A stretch of DNA of 64,000 nt from the NCBI GenBank assembly GCA_031292555.1, contig JARLGV010000022.1:62001-126000 (forward strand), read 5' to 3'. A program made the translations under genes and the position numbers. The first letter of the stretch is position 1. Every line of letters begins with the position of its first letter. A model generated the notes under the pieces. The model ran no database searches, had not been told where the DNA came from, and worked only from the letters and a program-made list of their open reading frames with translations. This document shows positions 17,982 to 26,037 of this stretch, one piece after another. The DNA comes from Fimbriimonas sp. Its GTDB lineage: Bacteria > Armatimonadota > Fimbriimonadia > Fimbriimonadales > Fimbriimonadaceae.

Positions 17982-18391
17982 TACTTCTTCCGATAGTCGC
18001 TTTGATACTGGGCGCCGCCGTTGCCTTGGCAATCAAGCTGCCTGCGATTCCAGGCGCTTACGGACAATATTTGGCGGTTGCTTGCCTGGCGGGATTCGAC
18101 ACCATCTGTGGAGGGGTTCGAGCCGGATTGGAAGACAAGTTCCGAGCCGATGTGTTCATTACCGGCTTCGTTTCAAACGTGCTGATCGCTTTTTTTCTTG
18201 CCTGGTTTGGCGATCAGATCTACATAAATCTCTTTCTGGCGGTCGCGCTCGTTCTCGGCGCTCGCATCTTTACCAACTTGAGCCTCATAAGGCGGTATGG
18301 TTTGACAAAGTGGCAGGACAGTAGAACGCGCAAGCGACTTCAGGCCCAGAATCAAGCCGTTGTTTCGGCTCAGCCAAAACCCAATCCATGA
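17978..18391 (+). CDS. DUF1290 small basic membrane protein (Sbp-like)
   Basis: This is a 137-residue protein with three or four hydrophobic segments (about 2-20, 30-45, 60-78, 80-100) and a basic, Gln-rich tail. The GVRAGLEDKFRADVFITGFVSN region matches the small basic protein family, encoded just upstream of ftsA in Bacillus-like clusters. The molecular role of that family is unknown. The gene starts at a GTG embedded in the stop of the DUF881 gene. It ends overlapping the ftsA ATG (ATGA), so its translation is probably coupled to both. Confidence 0.82.
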   Translation: MILLPIVALILGAAVALAIKLPAIPGAYGQYLAVACLAGFDTICGGVRAGLEDKFRADVFITGFVSNVLIAFFLAWFGDQIYINLFLAVALVLGARIFTNLSLIRRYGLTKWQDSRTRKRLQAQNQAVVSAQPKPNP

Positions 18392-19602
18392 ACAGTGATC
18401 TCGTTGCCGTCCTCGACCTTGGTTCAACCAAGGTAACTTGCCTTGCTGCATCCGCAGAAGGAGCAGATGGAATGGCCATCCAAGCGATGGCAACGACACC
18501 CTGCCGAGGCATGCGCAAAGGGCAGGTATCCGATCTCTCGGATGTGACTCGTGCGATTGCAGGAGCCGTCAAGGCGGTTGAGGAACAAGTCGGGCAGGAG
18601 ATTGAGGCGCTGGTGGTTGGCATTACGGGCAGCCACATCGAGGGGATCAACTCCCAGGGAATGAAGCCGATCTTTCCGGCGGGGCGCAAGGTCACCCATC
18701 AAGACGTTCTCGAGGTAATCAACCACAGTCGAGAGATCTCCTTAGGTCCGGATCGAGAACAGATTCAGGCCCTACCGCGTGAATTTCGTGTGGATGGTCA
18801 GAAGAAAGTTCAACGGCCGGTCGGCACTTTCGGCTCGAAGATCGAGGTGTTCACCTATATTGTCAGCGGACAAACGCCGTCCTTGCAGAATATCGAGCGG
18901 GCGATCGGCGATGCCGGCAAGCGCGTTGAACAAATGGTGGTGCAGTCGTTGGCGTCCGGCATTGGAGTCCTGACGCACGAGGAGATGGAGTTGGGTTCTG
19001 CCGTTGTCGATATCGGCGGCCAGACCACCGACGTGGCCATTTTTATCAACGGCTCTATCGCATTCAGCGCCTCGATACCGCTAGGTGGACAGTCCGTCAC
19101 GAGCGACCTGTGCACGCTACTGAAGACATCCCCCGACGAGGCTGAACGGCTCAAGTTGATGTCTGGTCACGCATGTGCCTACATGGTCGACGAGAAGGAG
19201 ACCATCGAGGTACAGCAGTTAGGGCAGCCGGTTGGAAGGCCCATGCAGCGAAGGGTGCTCTGCGAGATCATCGAGAGCCGCATGCGGGAGATCGCCGGTT
19301 TGGTCGGGAAAGAGCTGGACAAGAGTCCATTTGGTACAGCACTGCCAGGTGGGATTGCTCTGACCGGCGGTGGCAGTGCCTTACCAGGCGCCGACAAGTT
19401 GTTTGAGGAGACCCTGGCCCGCCATCGATTCCGGGTCGCAGAGCCGAAGCTCGGATCGAAGTTTGAGGCAAGGCCCGGCATGGCAACCGCTGTCGGTCTA
19501 GCGAGCTTCGCCATTCAGTGCTTCGACGAATTCTCGCCGGCAGAGGGAGTCTTGCCGTGGCGCGAACGGGTTAAGAGCCTTTTCTCACTTCTCAATCGAT
19601 AG
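18388..19602 (+). CDS. ftsA: Cell division protein FtsA
   Basis: FtsA is the actin-like protein that tethers FtsZ filaments to the membrane. The 404-residue sequence has phosphate-1 VLDLGSTKVTCL (about 8-19), the SHIEGINSQG region of the 1C domain, phosphate-2 VVDIGGQTTDVAIF near 206-219, and the adenosine motif ALTGGGSALPG near 325-335. The C-terminus WRERVKSLFSLLNR fits the amphipathic membrane-targeting helix. The ATG overlaps the DUF1290 stop. In most genomes ftsZ follows directly; here dtd follows after 4 nt, so the FtsZ partner must be encoded outside this window. Confidence 0.94.
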   Translation: MNSDLVAVLDLGSTKVTCLAASAEGADGMAIQAMATTPCRGMRKGQVSDLSDVTRAIAGAVKAVEEQVGQEIEALVVGITGSHIEGINSQGMKPIFPAGRKVTHQDVLEVINHSREISLGPDREQIQALPREFRVDGQKKVQRPVGTFGSKIEVFTYIVSGQTPSLQNIERAIGDAGKRVEQMVVQSLASGIGVLTHEEMELGSAVVDIGGQTTDVAIFINGSIAFSASIPLGGQSVTSDLCTLLKTSPDEAERLKLMSGHACAYMVDEKETIEVQQLGQPVGRPMQRRVLCEIIESRMREIAGLVGKELDKSPFGTALPGGIALTGGGSALPGADKLFEETLARHRFRVAEPKLGSKFEARPGMATAVGLASFAIQCFDEFSPAEGVLPWRERVKSLFSLLNR

Positions 19603-19606
19603 TCCG

Positions 19607-20050
19607 ATGCGCGCGATTGTTCAACGAGTGAGTTCGGCATCGGTCGTCGATAAATCGGATGGCTCAGTGGCGTCTATCGGCCCAGGATTCCTGCTTCTTG
19701 TAGGCGTCCATCGAGAGGATTCCGAAGCCCAAGCGAAGAAGCTCGCCGAGAAGATCGCCAACCTTCGAATCTTCAACGATGAAAACGGCAAGATGAACAT
19801 CGCTCTTCAAGATATGGAAGCGCACGACGTCCTTGCCGTGTCGAACTTCACAGTATACGGAGATACTCGCAAGAGTCGCCGTCCCAGCTTTGTTGAGAGT
19901 GCTTCATTCGACCACGGCAGAGCGATCTTCGACAACTTTGTGGAATCGCTGCGGACCTACGGCTTTCGTGTGCCAACTGGCGTCTTTGGCGCCGACATGG
20001 CGGTAACTTTGGTGAACGAAGGGCCTGTCACGTTGATCGTCGACGTCTGA
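19607..20050 (+). CDS. dtd: D-aminoacyl-tRNA deacylase Dtd
   Basis: Dtd hydrolyses D-amino acids mischarged onto tRNA. The 147-residue protein begins MRAIVQRVSSASV, the standard start. It carries SNFTVYGDTRKSRRPSF, a variant of the family's S-Q-F-T-x-Y-G-D block with Asn for Gln. The C-terminal GVFGADMAVTLVNEGPVT contains the N-x-G-P-x-T motif that forms the chiral-proofreading pocket. It follows ftsA by only 4 nt and is probably the last gene of the dcw transcript. A D-amino-acid proofreading gene next to a pathway using D-Ala and D-Glu is suggestive, but it may be chance. It converges on moaA with a 3-nt gap. Confidence 0.93.
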   Translation: MRAIVQRVSSASVVDKSDGSVASIGPGFLLLVGVHREDSEAQAKKLAEKIANLRIFNDENGKMNIALQDMEAHDVLAVSNFTVYGDTRKSRRPSFVESASFDHGRAIFDNFVESLRTYGFRVPTGVFGADMAVTLVNEGPVTLIVDV

Positions 20051-20053
20051 ACT

Positions 20054-21130
20054 CTAGCCACCGATTTGGCTCATGCCCCTGCCAAGCACCTTTTGTCCCT
20101 CCGCAAGGTAGTGCCGTTCCGGTTTGTGGGCCACGACGTGGGCCAGGAGAGCGGCCAAGTCGGAGTCGGAAGCCCCCGCTCGCATCGGAGTGCGAAAATC
20201 CAACTCGCCATCGGACATCAAACAAGGGCGAATGAACCCGTCGGCGGTCAAGCGGAGCCGGTTGCACTTCTCGCAAAGGTCCTTGGAGATCTGACTGATA
20301 AAGCCAATGGTCCCCAAAGCGCCGGCCAACTTGTAAGTACGTGCGGGACCGTTTGTCGTCAGTTCGGCCGGGGCCATCGGTCCATGGACGGCTTCTATAC
20401 TCGCTCTTAACTCTTCAGCCGAAACAAACATCCGACGCATCTGGAGGTCGCTTAGCATCGTTCCATTTGTGGCTTGACGGAGTTGAAGCAGCTCGGAACC
20501 TTGGTGGACGGAGAGCGGATCGAATCCGTCCGTTTCATCCAGGTTCCAGCGGATCGGCATGATCTCGATGAAACGGAAGTGAATTTCCTCTCGAAGCGTC
20601 CATTCAGCAAAGTCTGCTGCTTCGTCGTCGTTCAGCCCTTTCATGGCGACGCAGTTGATCTTGATGGGATTGAGGCCGGCAGCCTTGGCCGCTTCGATAC
20701 CGGCGAGCACGCGGTCAAGGTCTCCCCTGCGCGCCAATTCCCTGAAGCGATCGTGGCGAAGCGTATCCAGACTGATGTTGACCCGTGTCAATCCTGCATC
20801 GGCAAGGGGCTTTGCGAGATCGTTGAGCAGAAAACCGTTGGTCGTAAGGCTCAGATCGCGAATACCAGGAATCGAGCCGACACCGGCTACGATCGAGACC
20901 AGGTCCTTTCGAACGAGGGGCTCTCCTCCCGTCAAGCGAACTTTTGTGATGCCGCAATCCACCGCGATCCGGACGAGCCTCACGATCTCTTCGGCAGTGA
21001 GAAGCTCTTCGGACGGAGCTACCGGAAAGCCGTTCTCTGGCATGCAGTAGACGCACCTGAAGTTGCATCGGTCGGTTACTGACACCCTCAAGTAGTCGAT
21101 TGTCCTGTCAAATGGGTCGATGAGTGGCAT
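20054..21130 (-). CDS. moaA: GTP 3',8-cyclase MoaA (molybdenum cofactor synthesis)
   Basis: MoaA is a radical-SAM enzyme that converts GTP to 3',8-cyclo-H2GTP in the first step of molybdopterin synthesis. The 358-residue protein has the radical-SAM cluster motif CNFRCVYC (Cys22, 26, 29) after RVSVTDR. TGGEPLVRKDL follows, and a second cluster site lies in LCEKCNRLRLTADGFIRPCL. The conserved Gly-Gly C-terminus (IGG) is present. No other moa or moe genes lie nearby. The gene is divergent from the sigma factor operon at 21254 and convergent with dtd. Confidence 0.95.
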   Translation of the reverse strand: MPLIDPFDRTIDYLRVSVTDRCNFRCVYCMPENGFPVAPSEELLTAEEIVRLVRIAVDCGITKVRLTGGEPLVRKDLVSIVAGVGSIPGIRDLSLTTNGFLLNDLAKPLADAGLTRVNISLDTLRHDRFRELARRGDLDRVLAGIEAAKAAGLNPIKINCVAMKGLNDDEAADFAEWTLREEIHFRFIEIMPIRWNLDETDGFDPLSVHQGSELLQLRQATNGTMLSDLQMRRMFVSAEELRASIEAVHGPMAPAELTTNGPARTYKLAGALGTIGFISQISKDLCEKCNRLRLTADGFIRPCLMSDGELDFRTPMRAGASDSDLAALLAHVVAHKPERHYLAEGQKVLGRGMSQIGG

Positions 21131-21144
21131 TGAGTTAACTTGTC

Positions 21145-21172
21145 CTTACGTCGAGACGGCGGCATACGTAAG
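21145..21172. promoter_or_regulatory. Inverted repeat between moaA and sigma factor gene
   Basis: CTTACGT (21145-21151) and ACGTAAG (21166-21172) form a perfect 7-bp inverted repeat with a 14-nt spacer in the 123-bp divergent intergenic region. Such a repeat could bind a dimeric regulator of either gene. The repeat is seen directly; its function is a guess, and one 7-bp palindrome can occur by chance. Confidence 0.3.
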
Positions 21173-21253
21173 TTACTTCTGAGTGCGCCGAGAAACGATG
21201 TTCGAAATTAAACGTCACTTTTACAGAGTGTACGCAATGAAGGGACCGATCTC

Positions 21254-21877
21254 GTGGTAGAAAGCAGAGTTATGGGATACGATGCGTCCCTAAGCGGACG
21301 CATGGAACTGGACACGGACGGTGCGCTAGTTAAGCGAGCGCGTGACGGCGACTATAGTGCTTTTGAGAAGCTCTTCGATCGCCACCGCACGCTCGTCTAC
21401 CGGTTTGCCTACCAGATGACGTCTCGACGGGACGATGCCGAAGATATCGTCCAAGAGGCGTTCGTTCGCGCCTATCAGAATCTGCACCGATACCGGGATG
21501 AGGCCAAGTTCACGACGTGGCTTCTGAGGATCGTCACAAATCTTTGCACAGACCAGGCTCGTATGAGCCAGCGACGTTCGGCACTCGAGCAGCAGGAAGC
21601 TGCCGGAGCACTTGATTGGATGACCTCGGGCGAGACCGAGGACCCAGTTCACAACCTTGAGGCAGATCGGCGGAGTCGGGCACTGAAGAAGGCGCTCAAC
21701 GCCTTGCCGGCGCATCACAAGGCAGTAATCGTATTGAGGGACATCGAGGAAAGGGAATACCCCGATATGGCGGCAATATTGGGCTGTACGGTCGGGGGAG
21801 CAAAGCTCCGCGTACTTCGAGCGCGAAGGGCGCTCAAAGAAAGAATTGCCCCGCTGTTAGGGGAGGAACGGACATGA
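21254..21877 (+). CDS. ECF-type RNA polymerase sigma factor
   Basis: This is a 207-residue sigma-70 family protein of the extracytoplasmic-function group. Region 2 spans about 30-100 with AFEKLFDRHRTLVYRFAYQM, the DAEDIVQEAFVRAYQNLHRY block and FTTWLLRIVTNLC. Region 4 spans about 145-200 with LPAHHKAVIVLRDIEEREYPDMAAILG and GAKLRVLRARRALKE (helix-turn-helix). It should direct transcription of a stress or envelope regulon. The GTG at 21254 is taken as start; ATG codons at 21272 and 21302 are alternatives. The stop overlaps the ATG of the anti-sigma gene, so the two are co-expressed. Confidence 0.92.
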   Translation: MVESRVMGYDASLSGRMELDTDGALVKRARDGDYSAFEKLFDRHRTLVYRFAYQMTSRRDDAEDIVQEAFVRAYQNLHRYRDEAKFTTWLLRIVTNLCTDQARMSQRRSALEQQEAAGALDWMTSGETEDPVHNLEADRRSRALKKALNALPAHHKAVIVLRDIEEREYPDMAAILGCTVGGAKLRVLRARRALKERIAPLLGEERT

Positions 21878-22638
21878 AGGCGAAGTTTGAAGAGAAGCTG
21901 GCCCAACTGGCGTTCGGTGACTTGTCCCCGAGCGACGCAAAGAAGTTGGAGATCGAGGCCCAGAGCCAGCAGGAGGCCCGCGAGACGCTGCGGCTATACC
22001 GGGAGATGCGCGATGGGTTACGCGGCATGGCCGAGGTTCCTGAGGATCAATTCTCAAAAGAGAGGCTGCGAGACGCCATCCTCAAACAAGGTCTCAAACC
22101 CAGACCGGATCGATATGCTTCCAATCGCTCTTGGCTTTGGATGCCCGCCGTCGCCTGTGCACTCGGATTTGGCCTTGTCTATGCTCGACACACGATTCTG
22201 CCGAAGAACGTGAATCCTCAGATTGTAATGAGCAAGAAGTCGCTTATGGCCCCGCCGCTCCTTGCCGTGCATGAGCCGATTCGCGTGGCAGACAACACCC
22301 CTTCCCCTGCGAACAGCTTTATTGGCCCGATTCAGAGCCCCCTTCGGAAGACAAGGACATTCGGGTATCGACATCGCCCGCGACATCACCTGGAGCCAAA
22401 CGAAGTGTCGCCCAATATCCTCGCCGTCAAGCTGGATGGAGACGATCTCAATCCGGACTTTGGTGGAGCCAATTCGACTATTCCAACGTCGCCAAGTGCA
22501 TCGGACGTGCCTCCGATGGTAGCGACGGCAGCCAGCACAGGCCCGATCGTTTTCATCGATCAGGACAAGGACGAGCAGACCGGCGCTCAAAAAGCCACGG
22601 AGGTTGGCAACGCAAGCAATGTACTGGTTGGCGGCTAG
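21874..22638 (+). CDS. Putative membrane-bound anti-sigma factor
   Basis: This 254-residue protein begins with a helical, charged domain (about 1-75) in the position of an anti-sigma domain. KLAQLAFGDLSPSDAKKLE and a run of helices resemble the zinc-finger anti-sigma fold, but the zinc-binding His/Cys motif is absent. One membrane helix follows at about 86-104. A long Pro/Ser/Asn-rich exported region without recognisable domain completes the protein. The ATG overlaps the sigma factor stop (ATGA), the classic arrangement for a sigma/anti-sigma pair. The function is inferred from operon position and topology. Its 3' end overlaps the next gene by about 20 nt. Confidence 0.7.
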   Translation: MKAKFEEKLAQLAFGDLSPSDAKKLEIEAQSQQEARETLRLYREMRDGLRGMAEVPEDQFSKERLRDAILKQGLKPRPDRYASNRSWLWMPAVACALGFGLVYARHTILPKNVNPQIVMSKKSLMAPPLLAVHEPIRVADNTPSPANSFIGPIQSPLRKTRTFGYRHRPRHHLEPNEVSPNILAVKLDGDDLNPDFGGANSTIPTSPSASDVPPMVATAASTGPIVFIDQDKDEQTGAQKATEVGNASNVLVGG

Positions 22639-23644
22639 ACTAGCAATCGCTCTGATGGTCGGTACTGTCCAGGCAGACAGGCTGTCGCCTCGCGAAAAGG
22701 CGGTTTGGAATCAGGTCAAGCCTTCCGTCGTGACGCTGTTCGAAAACGATCGACCATGCGGCGTGGCGGCTCTGATCGACGATTCCGGCTATTTTGTGGC
22801 TCACAGCAGCGGCGTCTCGAGTGCAGTGCCGGCTGGCAAGTCGTTCGGGGGGAAGGAAGTTTCCTTTTCCGTCGTTTCGCGCGATCCTTTGACCCAGTTA
22901 GTTCTGCTTAAGGCGACAGACTGGGTAAGTGGGACAGCCAAGCCCTTCCGAATCCCTAACGAAGAGGAAACCGACGGAGGGGTCATTCTTGCCGTGCTCC
23001 CAACGGGACCGATTCGCGCTGCCTATGTATCCAAACATCAGCCGGGCGTGCTTAAGCCGTCACGTCGCTTGGTCACCCTTACGGAAATTCGGTTCGAAGC
23101 ACCGACGCAGGCAGTAGGCGGAGCATTGATTCTTTCCGAGTCGGGAGAGTTGATAGGCACGCTAAATGCGACGTTGGATCGCCCAGAGGGCCTGACTCAG
23201 AATCAGACTATGAATCAGAACTCGCTTGGGCAGAACCAGACTGCCCGAGGACCTTCGATTCGGATCCAGAATCAGATTCTGAATGCGGGACCCGGCGAAA
23301 TGACGGTCGCGTATGCAGTCGGCCCCGAAGTCGTGCAGCACACTCTTCAGGGCTTCCTGTCTTCCAAGCACGAAGCCGAATATGCGATGCTAGGTATCTT
23401 TTGCACGAATGCGATCGGTGGAGGAGCCTACATCCAAAGCGTTTCGCCCAACTCCCCCGCTCAAAAGGCCGGCCTTCGACCAGGCGATATTCTGCTAAGC
23501 ATCGGCTACAACCAGATCGCGGATCAGGTTGCCTTCGCAACCGTCATGCTTCAACAGAAGGTGGGTAAGAAGATTACGCTGATGATCAAGCGAGGCAGGG
23601 GCAGCCTGCTTATAGATGCCGTCCCGTCGAAGTCGACTGAATGA
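22619..23644 (+). CDS. Exported HtrA-like protein with PDZ domain; catalytic serine missing
   Basis: The 341-residue protein has a signal peptide (MYWLAARLAIALMVGTVQA). A trypsin-like region follows at about 25-190, then an Asn/Gln-rich linker near 192-220, then a PDZ domain at about 255-335 (VSPNSPAQKAGLRPGDILLSIG). In active HtrA proteases the serine sits in G-N-S-G-G; here the matching site reads TQAVGGAL, with Val in place of Ser (about residue 166). The fold is likely kept but not peptidase activity, so it may sense or bind envelope ligands. I chose the ATG at 22619; an in-frame TTG at 22604 would abut GGAGG with no spacing. It is the third gene of the sigma/anti-sigma operon. Confidence 0.72.
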   Translation: MYWLAARLAIALMVGTVQADRLSPREKAVWNQVKPSVVTLFENDRPCGVAALIDDSGYFVAHSSGVSSAVPAGKSFGGKEVSFSVVSRDPLTQLVLLKATDWVSGTAKPFRIPNEEETDGGVILAVLPTGPIRAAYVSKHQPGVLKPSRRLVTLTEIRFEAPTQAVGGALILSESGELIGTLNATLDRPEGLTQNQTMNQNSLGQNQTARGPSIRIQNQILNAGPGEMTVAYAVGPEVVQHTLQGFLSSKHEAEYAMLGIFCTNAIGGGAYIQSVSPNSPAQKAGLRPGDILLSIGYNQIADQVAFATVMLQQKVGKKITLMIKRGRGSLLIDAVPSKSTE

Positions 23645-23660
23645 AGTCCGAGTAACGGCG

Positions 23661-25388
23661 TCATGAGGACTGGAAGTCCTTGACTTGCCAATTAAGCGAG
23701 CGGGCGCCTTTCCACTCGTTTACAGATGCCTGGAACAGCATGTCGCCAACTGCTCCTGAACCCATCTGAGTCAGGCGCTCGCCGATCCCGAATGCAATCC
23801 CAACCGCCGAAACTCCATGCGGGCTTCGGAGCATAAGTCGAACGTGGGCCGGGTTCTTTGTGGGCTGGATCTGAGCAAGGGCCATTTGGCGGGCAACGAA
23901 GACCGGTTCTGGGTTGGCAAATCCGAAGGGCTCGAGCCTCGTTAACGACTCGGCCGCTTCCAGGGTTACCTCGCGGGATTCCACTTCCATGTCGACTCTC
24001 ACACTCGGCATGAAATCTTCCGGAGTCAGTCGCTCTCCCGCGTATGTGTCCAATGCGTCAGTCGCACGCACAAGGTCTTCGATCTTTATTGAGCAACCTG
24101 CCGCCATCGCATGCCCTCCTCCCGTCATTAGGTCCGGATGGGCGCGTATCGCGTCGGCAAGATGAAAATTCGGGATGGTGCGAGCGGATCCCTTGCAAAG
24201 CCCGGATGCCCGGTCGATCGTAAGCACGAAGGTCGGACGGAAGAACTGCTCGACGAGGCGACCTGCTACGATACCGATGATTCCGGAATGCCAACCTTCC
24301 TTGGCAACGACAATGACGTTCCGGTTTTGGCTACCGCTCGAAAGAACCATGTCGACTGCTTCATCGGATACACGCTGCTGCTCAGCCTTCCTTTCCGTAT
24401 TCACCGCCTCGATTTGTCTCGCAAGACCCTCTGCCACCACCATGTCATTCTCAAGCAGAAGCCGGAGAGCCATAGCGGCGTCGCTTATGCGGCCGGCAGC
24501 ATTGAGACGGGGGCCCAGTTGAAAACCGACCTGTGAGGCACGCAGGGGCTTTCCGACCTCAACGGAGATCTTCGATGCCTGGATGAGCGCTTTAATTCCT
24601 GCCTTCTTGCTGTCGGCAAGCCGCATCAGGCCGAATTTGGCGATGATCCGGTTCTCGCCGATGAGCGGCATTACGTCCGCGATCGTTCCTAAAGCGGCAA
24701 GGTCGAGGAAACCACGGTAGTAGTTCTGAGGCTCATGTCCGAGTTCCCGCGTCAATCCTTCACAGAGTTTGAATACTACGCCCGCCCCGCTTAGCTCAGT
24801 GAACGGGTAGATCGAATCGCGGCGGTGAGGATTCACGACGGCTTCTGCATTGGGCAACTCGTCAGTGACCGTATGGTGGTCGGTAACCACTACGGTCATG
24901 CCGGCCTCTCGGGCGAGTTCGACTTGCTCGTGTGCACTTATTCCGCAGTCACAAGTCAAAAAGAGCTTTGCGCCGGCCGCCTGGGCAGCGGCGACTGCGC
25001 TCTTGTGGATGCCGTAACCCTCCTTCATTCGATGCGGCACGTGGGTATGTACTTTGCAGCCGATCGCAAGGAGAAAGCGATTAAGGAGGGCGGCGCTCGT
25101 GATGCCATCCACATCGTAGTCGCCGTGAACGAAGATCAGTTCGCCTCGTTCCTTGGCCCCAAGTATGGCGTCGCGCGCCTTCATGTAGTCAGGCAGCAAA
25201 GCCGGATCGTGGAGTCGATCAAGCGACGGATTCAGGAATTCTTCTGCCTTCGCTGGGTCGTCGTAGCCTCTCTGTGCCAAGATCGCCGCGACCAACGAAG
25301 GAACACCCAGTTCTTGTTGTAGGCGCAGCTCAGCCTTTTTGTTGCGAGCAGAGATCAGCCATCTAGCGTGCGGTGCGGCAGAGTCCAT
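23661..25388 (-). CDS. recJ: Single-stranded-DNA-specific exonuclease RecJ
   Basis: RecJ degrades single-stranded DNA 5' to 3' in recombination and mismatch repair. The 575-residue protein has the DHH phosphoesterase motifs: FVHGDYDVDGITSAALL (about 84-100), LFLTCDCGIS, and VVVTDHHTV (the DHH motif, about 170). GFQLGPRLNAAGRISDA and the DHHA1-type GGGHAMAAGCSIK block follow. The length and motif order are normal. It is convergent with the HtrA-like gene and lies downstream of nusG, but the terminator at 25435-25467 separates them, so it probably has its own promoter in the short gap. Confidence 0.95.
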   Translation of the reverse strand: MDSAAPHARWLISARNKKAELRLQQELGVPSLVAAILAQRGYDDPAKAEEFLNPSLDRLHDPALLPDYMKARDAILGAKERGELIFVHGDYDVDGITSAALLNRFLLAIGCKVHTHVPHRMKEGYGIHKSAVAAAQAAGAKLFLTCDCGISAHEQVELAREAGMTVVVTDHHTVTDELPNAEAVVNPHRRDSIYPFTELSGAGVVFKLCEGLTRELGHEPQNYYRGFLDLAALGTIADVMPLIGENRIIAKFGLMRLADSKKAGIKALIQASKISVEVGKPLRASQVGFQLGPRLNAAGRISDAAMALRLLLENDMVVAEGLARQIEAVNTERKAEQQRVSDEAVDMVLSSGSQNRNVIVVAKEGWHSGIIGIVAGRLVEQFFRPTFVLTIDRASGLCKGSARTIPNFHLADAIRAHPDLMTGGGHAMAAGCSIKIEDLVRATDALDTYAGERLTPEDFMPSVRVDMEVESREVTLEAAESLTRLEPFGFANPEPVFVARQMALAQIQPTKNPAHVRLMLRSPHGVSAVGIAFGIGERLTQMGSGAVGDMLFQASVNEWKGARSLNWQVKDFQSS

Positions 25389-25434
25389 TTTTTCCCGTTA
25401 TACGGACGTATCGACAGGGCACATCAGCAGTAGG

Positions 25435-25467
25435 AAAAACGGGCCGCCAATTTTGTTAAGGCGGCCC
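25435..25467 (-). terminator. Rho-independent terminator downstream of nusG
   Basis: On the minus strand an 8-bp perfect GC stem, GGGCCGCC/GGCGGCCC with an 11-nt AT-rich loop, is followed directly by GTTTTT. It lies about 40 bp after the nusG stop and before recJ. This is a textbook intrinsic terminator for the secE-nusG transcript. Confidence 0.85.
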
Positions 25468-25509
25468 GGCCAAATATATCCCGGGGAAATACTCCGGATG
25501 TACGTCGAA

Positions 25510-26037
25510 CTACAGTTTTTCGACTTGACTGAATTCAAGTTCGACCGGCGTGTCTCGTCCGAAAATGTTGATAAGCACTTTGAGCTTTTCTTTGTCTGGA
25601 CTGACCTCTTCGATTTTTCCGCTGAAGTCGCTGAATGGTCCTTCCACGACGCGGATGGCGTCGCCCTTCGCCCAAGAGACCTTCGGCGCCTCCTTGCTTG
25701 CCTCAAGGTTCGTCATGATGCGACTGACCTCATATTCCTCGAGGGGGACTGGTTTATTCCCGCTTTGTACGAATCCAGTGACGCCACTGGTCGACTTTAC
25801 GAGTTTGTACGTATCGTCCGTAAGCGACATCTGAACCAAGATATAGCCCGGAAAAACTTTCTTGTCTCGAAGATAGCGTTTTCCGTTTCGGGTCTGAAGC
25901 TCTTGCTCAGTGGGAATGAGGATCTGGAAGATATCCAAGTCCCAAACCCCTTCGACGATGGCTCGCCGGGTGAGAACGTCCTTAACCTTGTTTTCGTGCC
26001 CGGCGATCGTGTGGACCGCATACCAAGCCTTAGGCAT
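25510..26037 (-). CDS. nusG: Transcription termination/antitermination protein NusG
   Basis: NusG binds RNA polymerase and couples it to Rho or the ribosome. The mature 175-residue frame begins MPKAWYAVHTIAGHENKV, the usual NGN domain start. FPGYILVQMSLTDDTYKLV and VTGFVQSG are conserved, and a KOW domain lies at the C-terminus (KGDAIRVVEGPFSDFSG). The ATG at 26037 overlaps the secE stop (TAATG). An upstream in-frame start would only add 28 residues lying inside secE. Normally nusG is followed by rplK and rplA; here a terminator ends the transcript. Confidence 0.95.
   Translation of the reverse strand: MPKAWYAVHTIAGHENKVKDVLTRRAIVEGVWDLDIFQILIPTEQELQTRNGKRYLRDKKVFPGYILVQMSLTDDTYKLVKSTSGVTGFVQSGNKPVPLEEYEVSRIMTNLEASKEAPKVSWAKGDAIRVVEGPFSDFSGKIEEVSPDKEKLKVLINIFGRDTPVELEFSQVEKL

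Noticed and set aside
20474-21082. 202-codon plus-strand frame opposite moaA
   Set aside because: moaA is strongly supported by cluster motifs; the opposite frame lacks any pattern.
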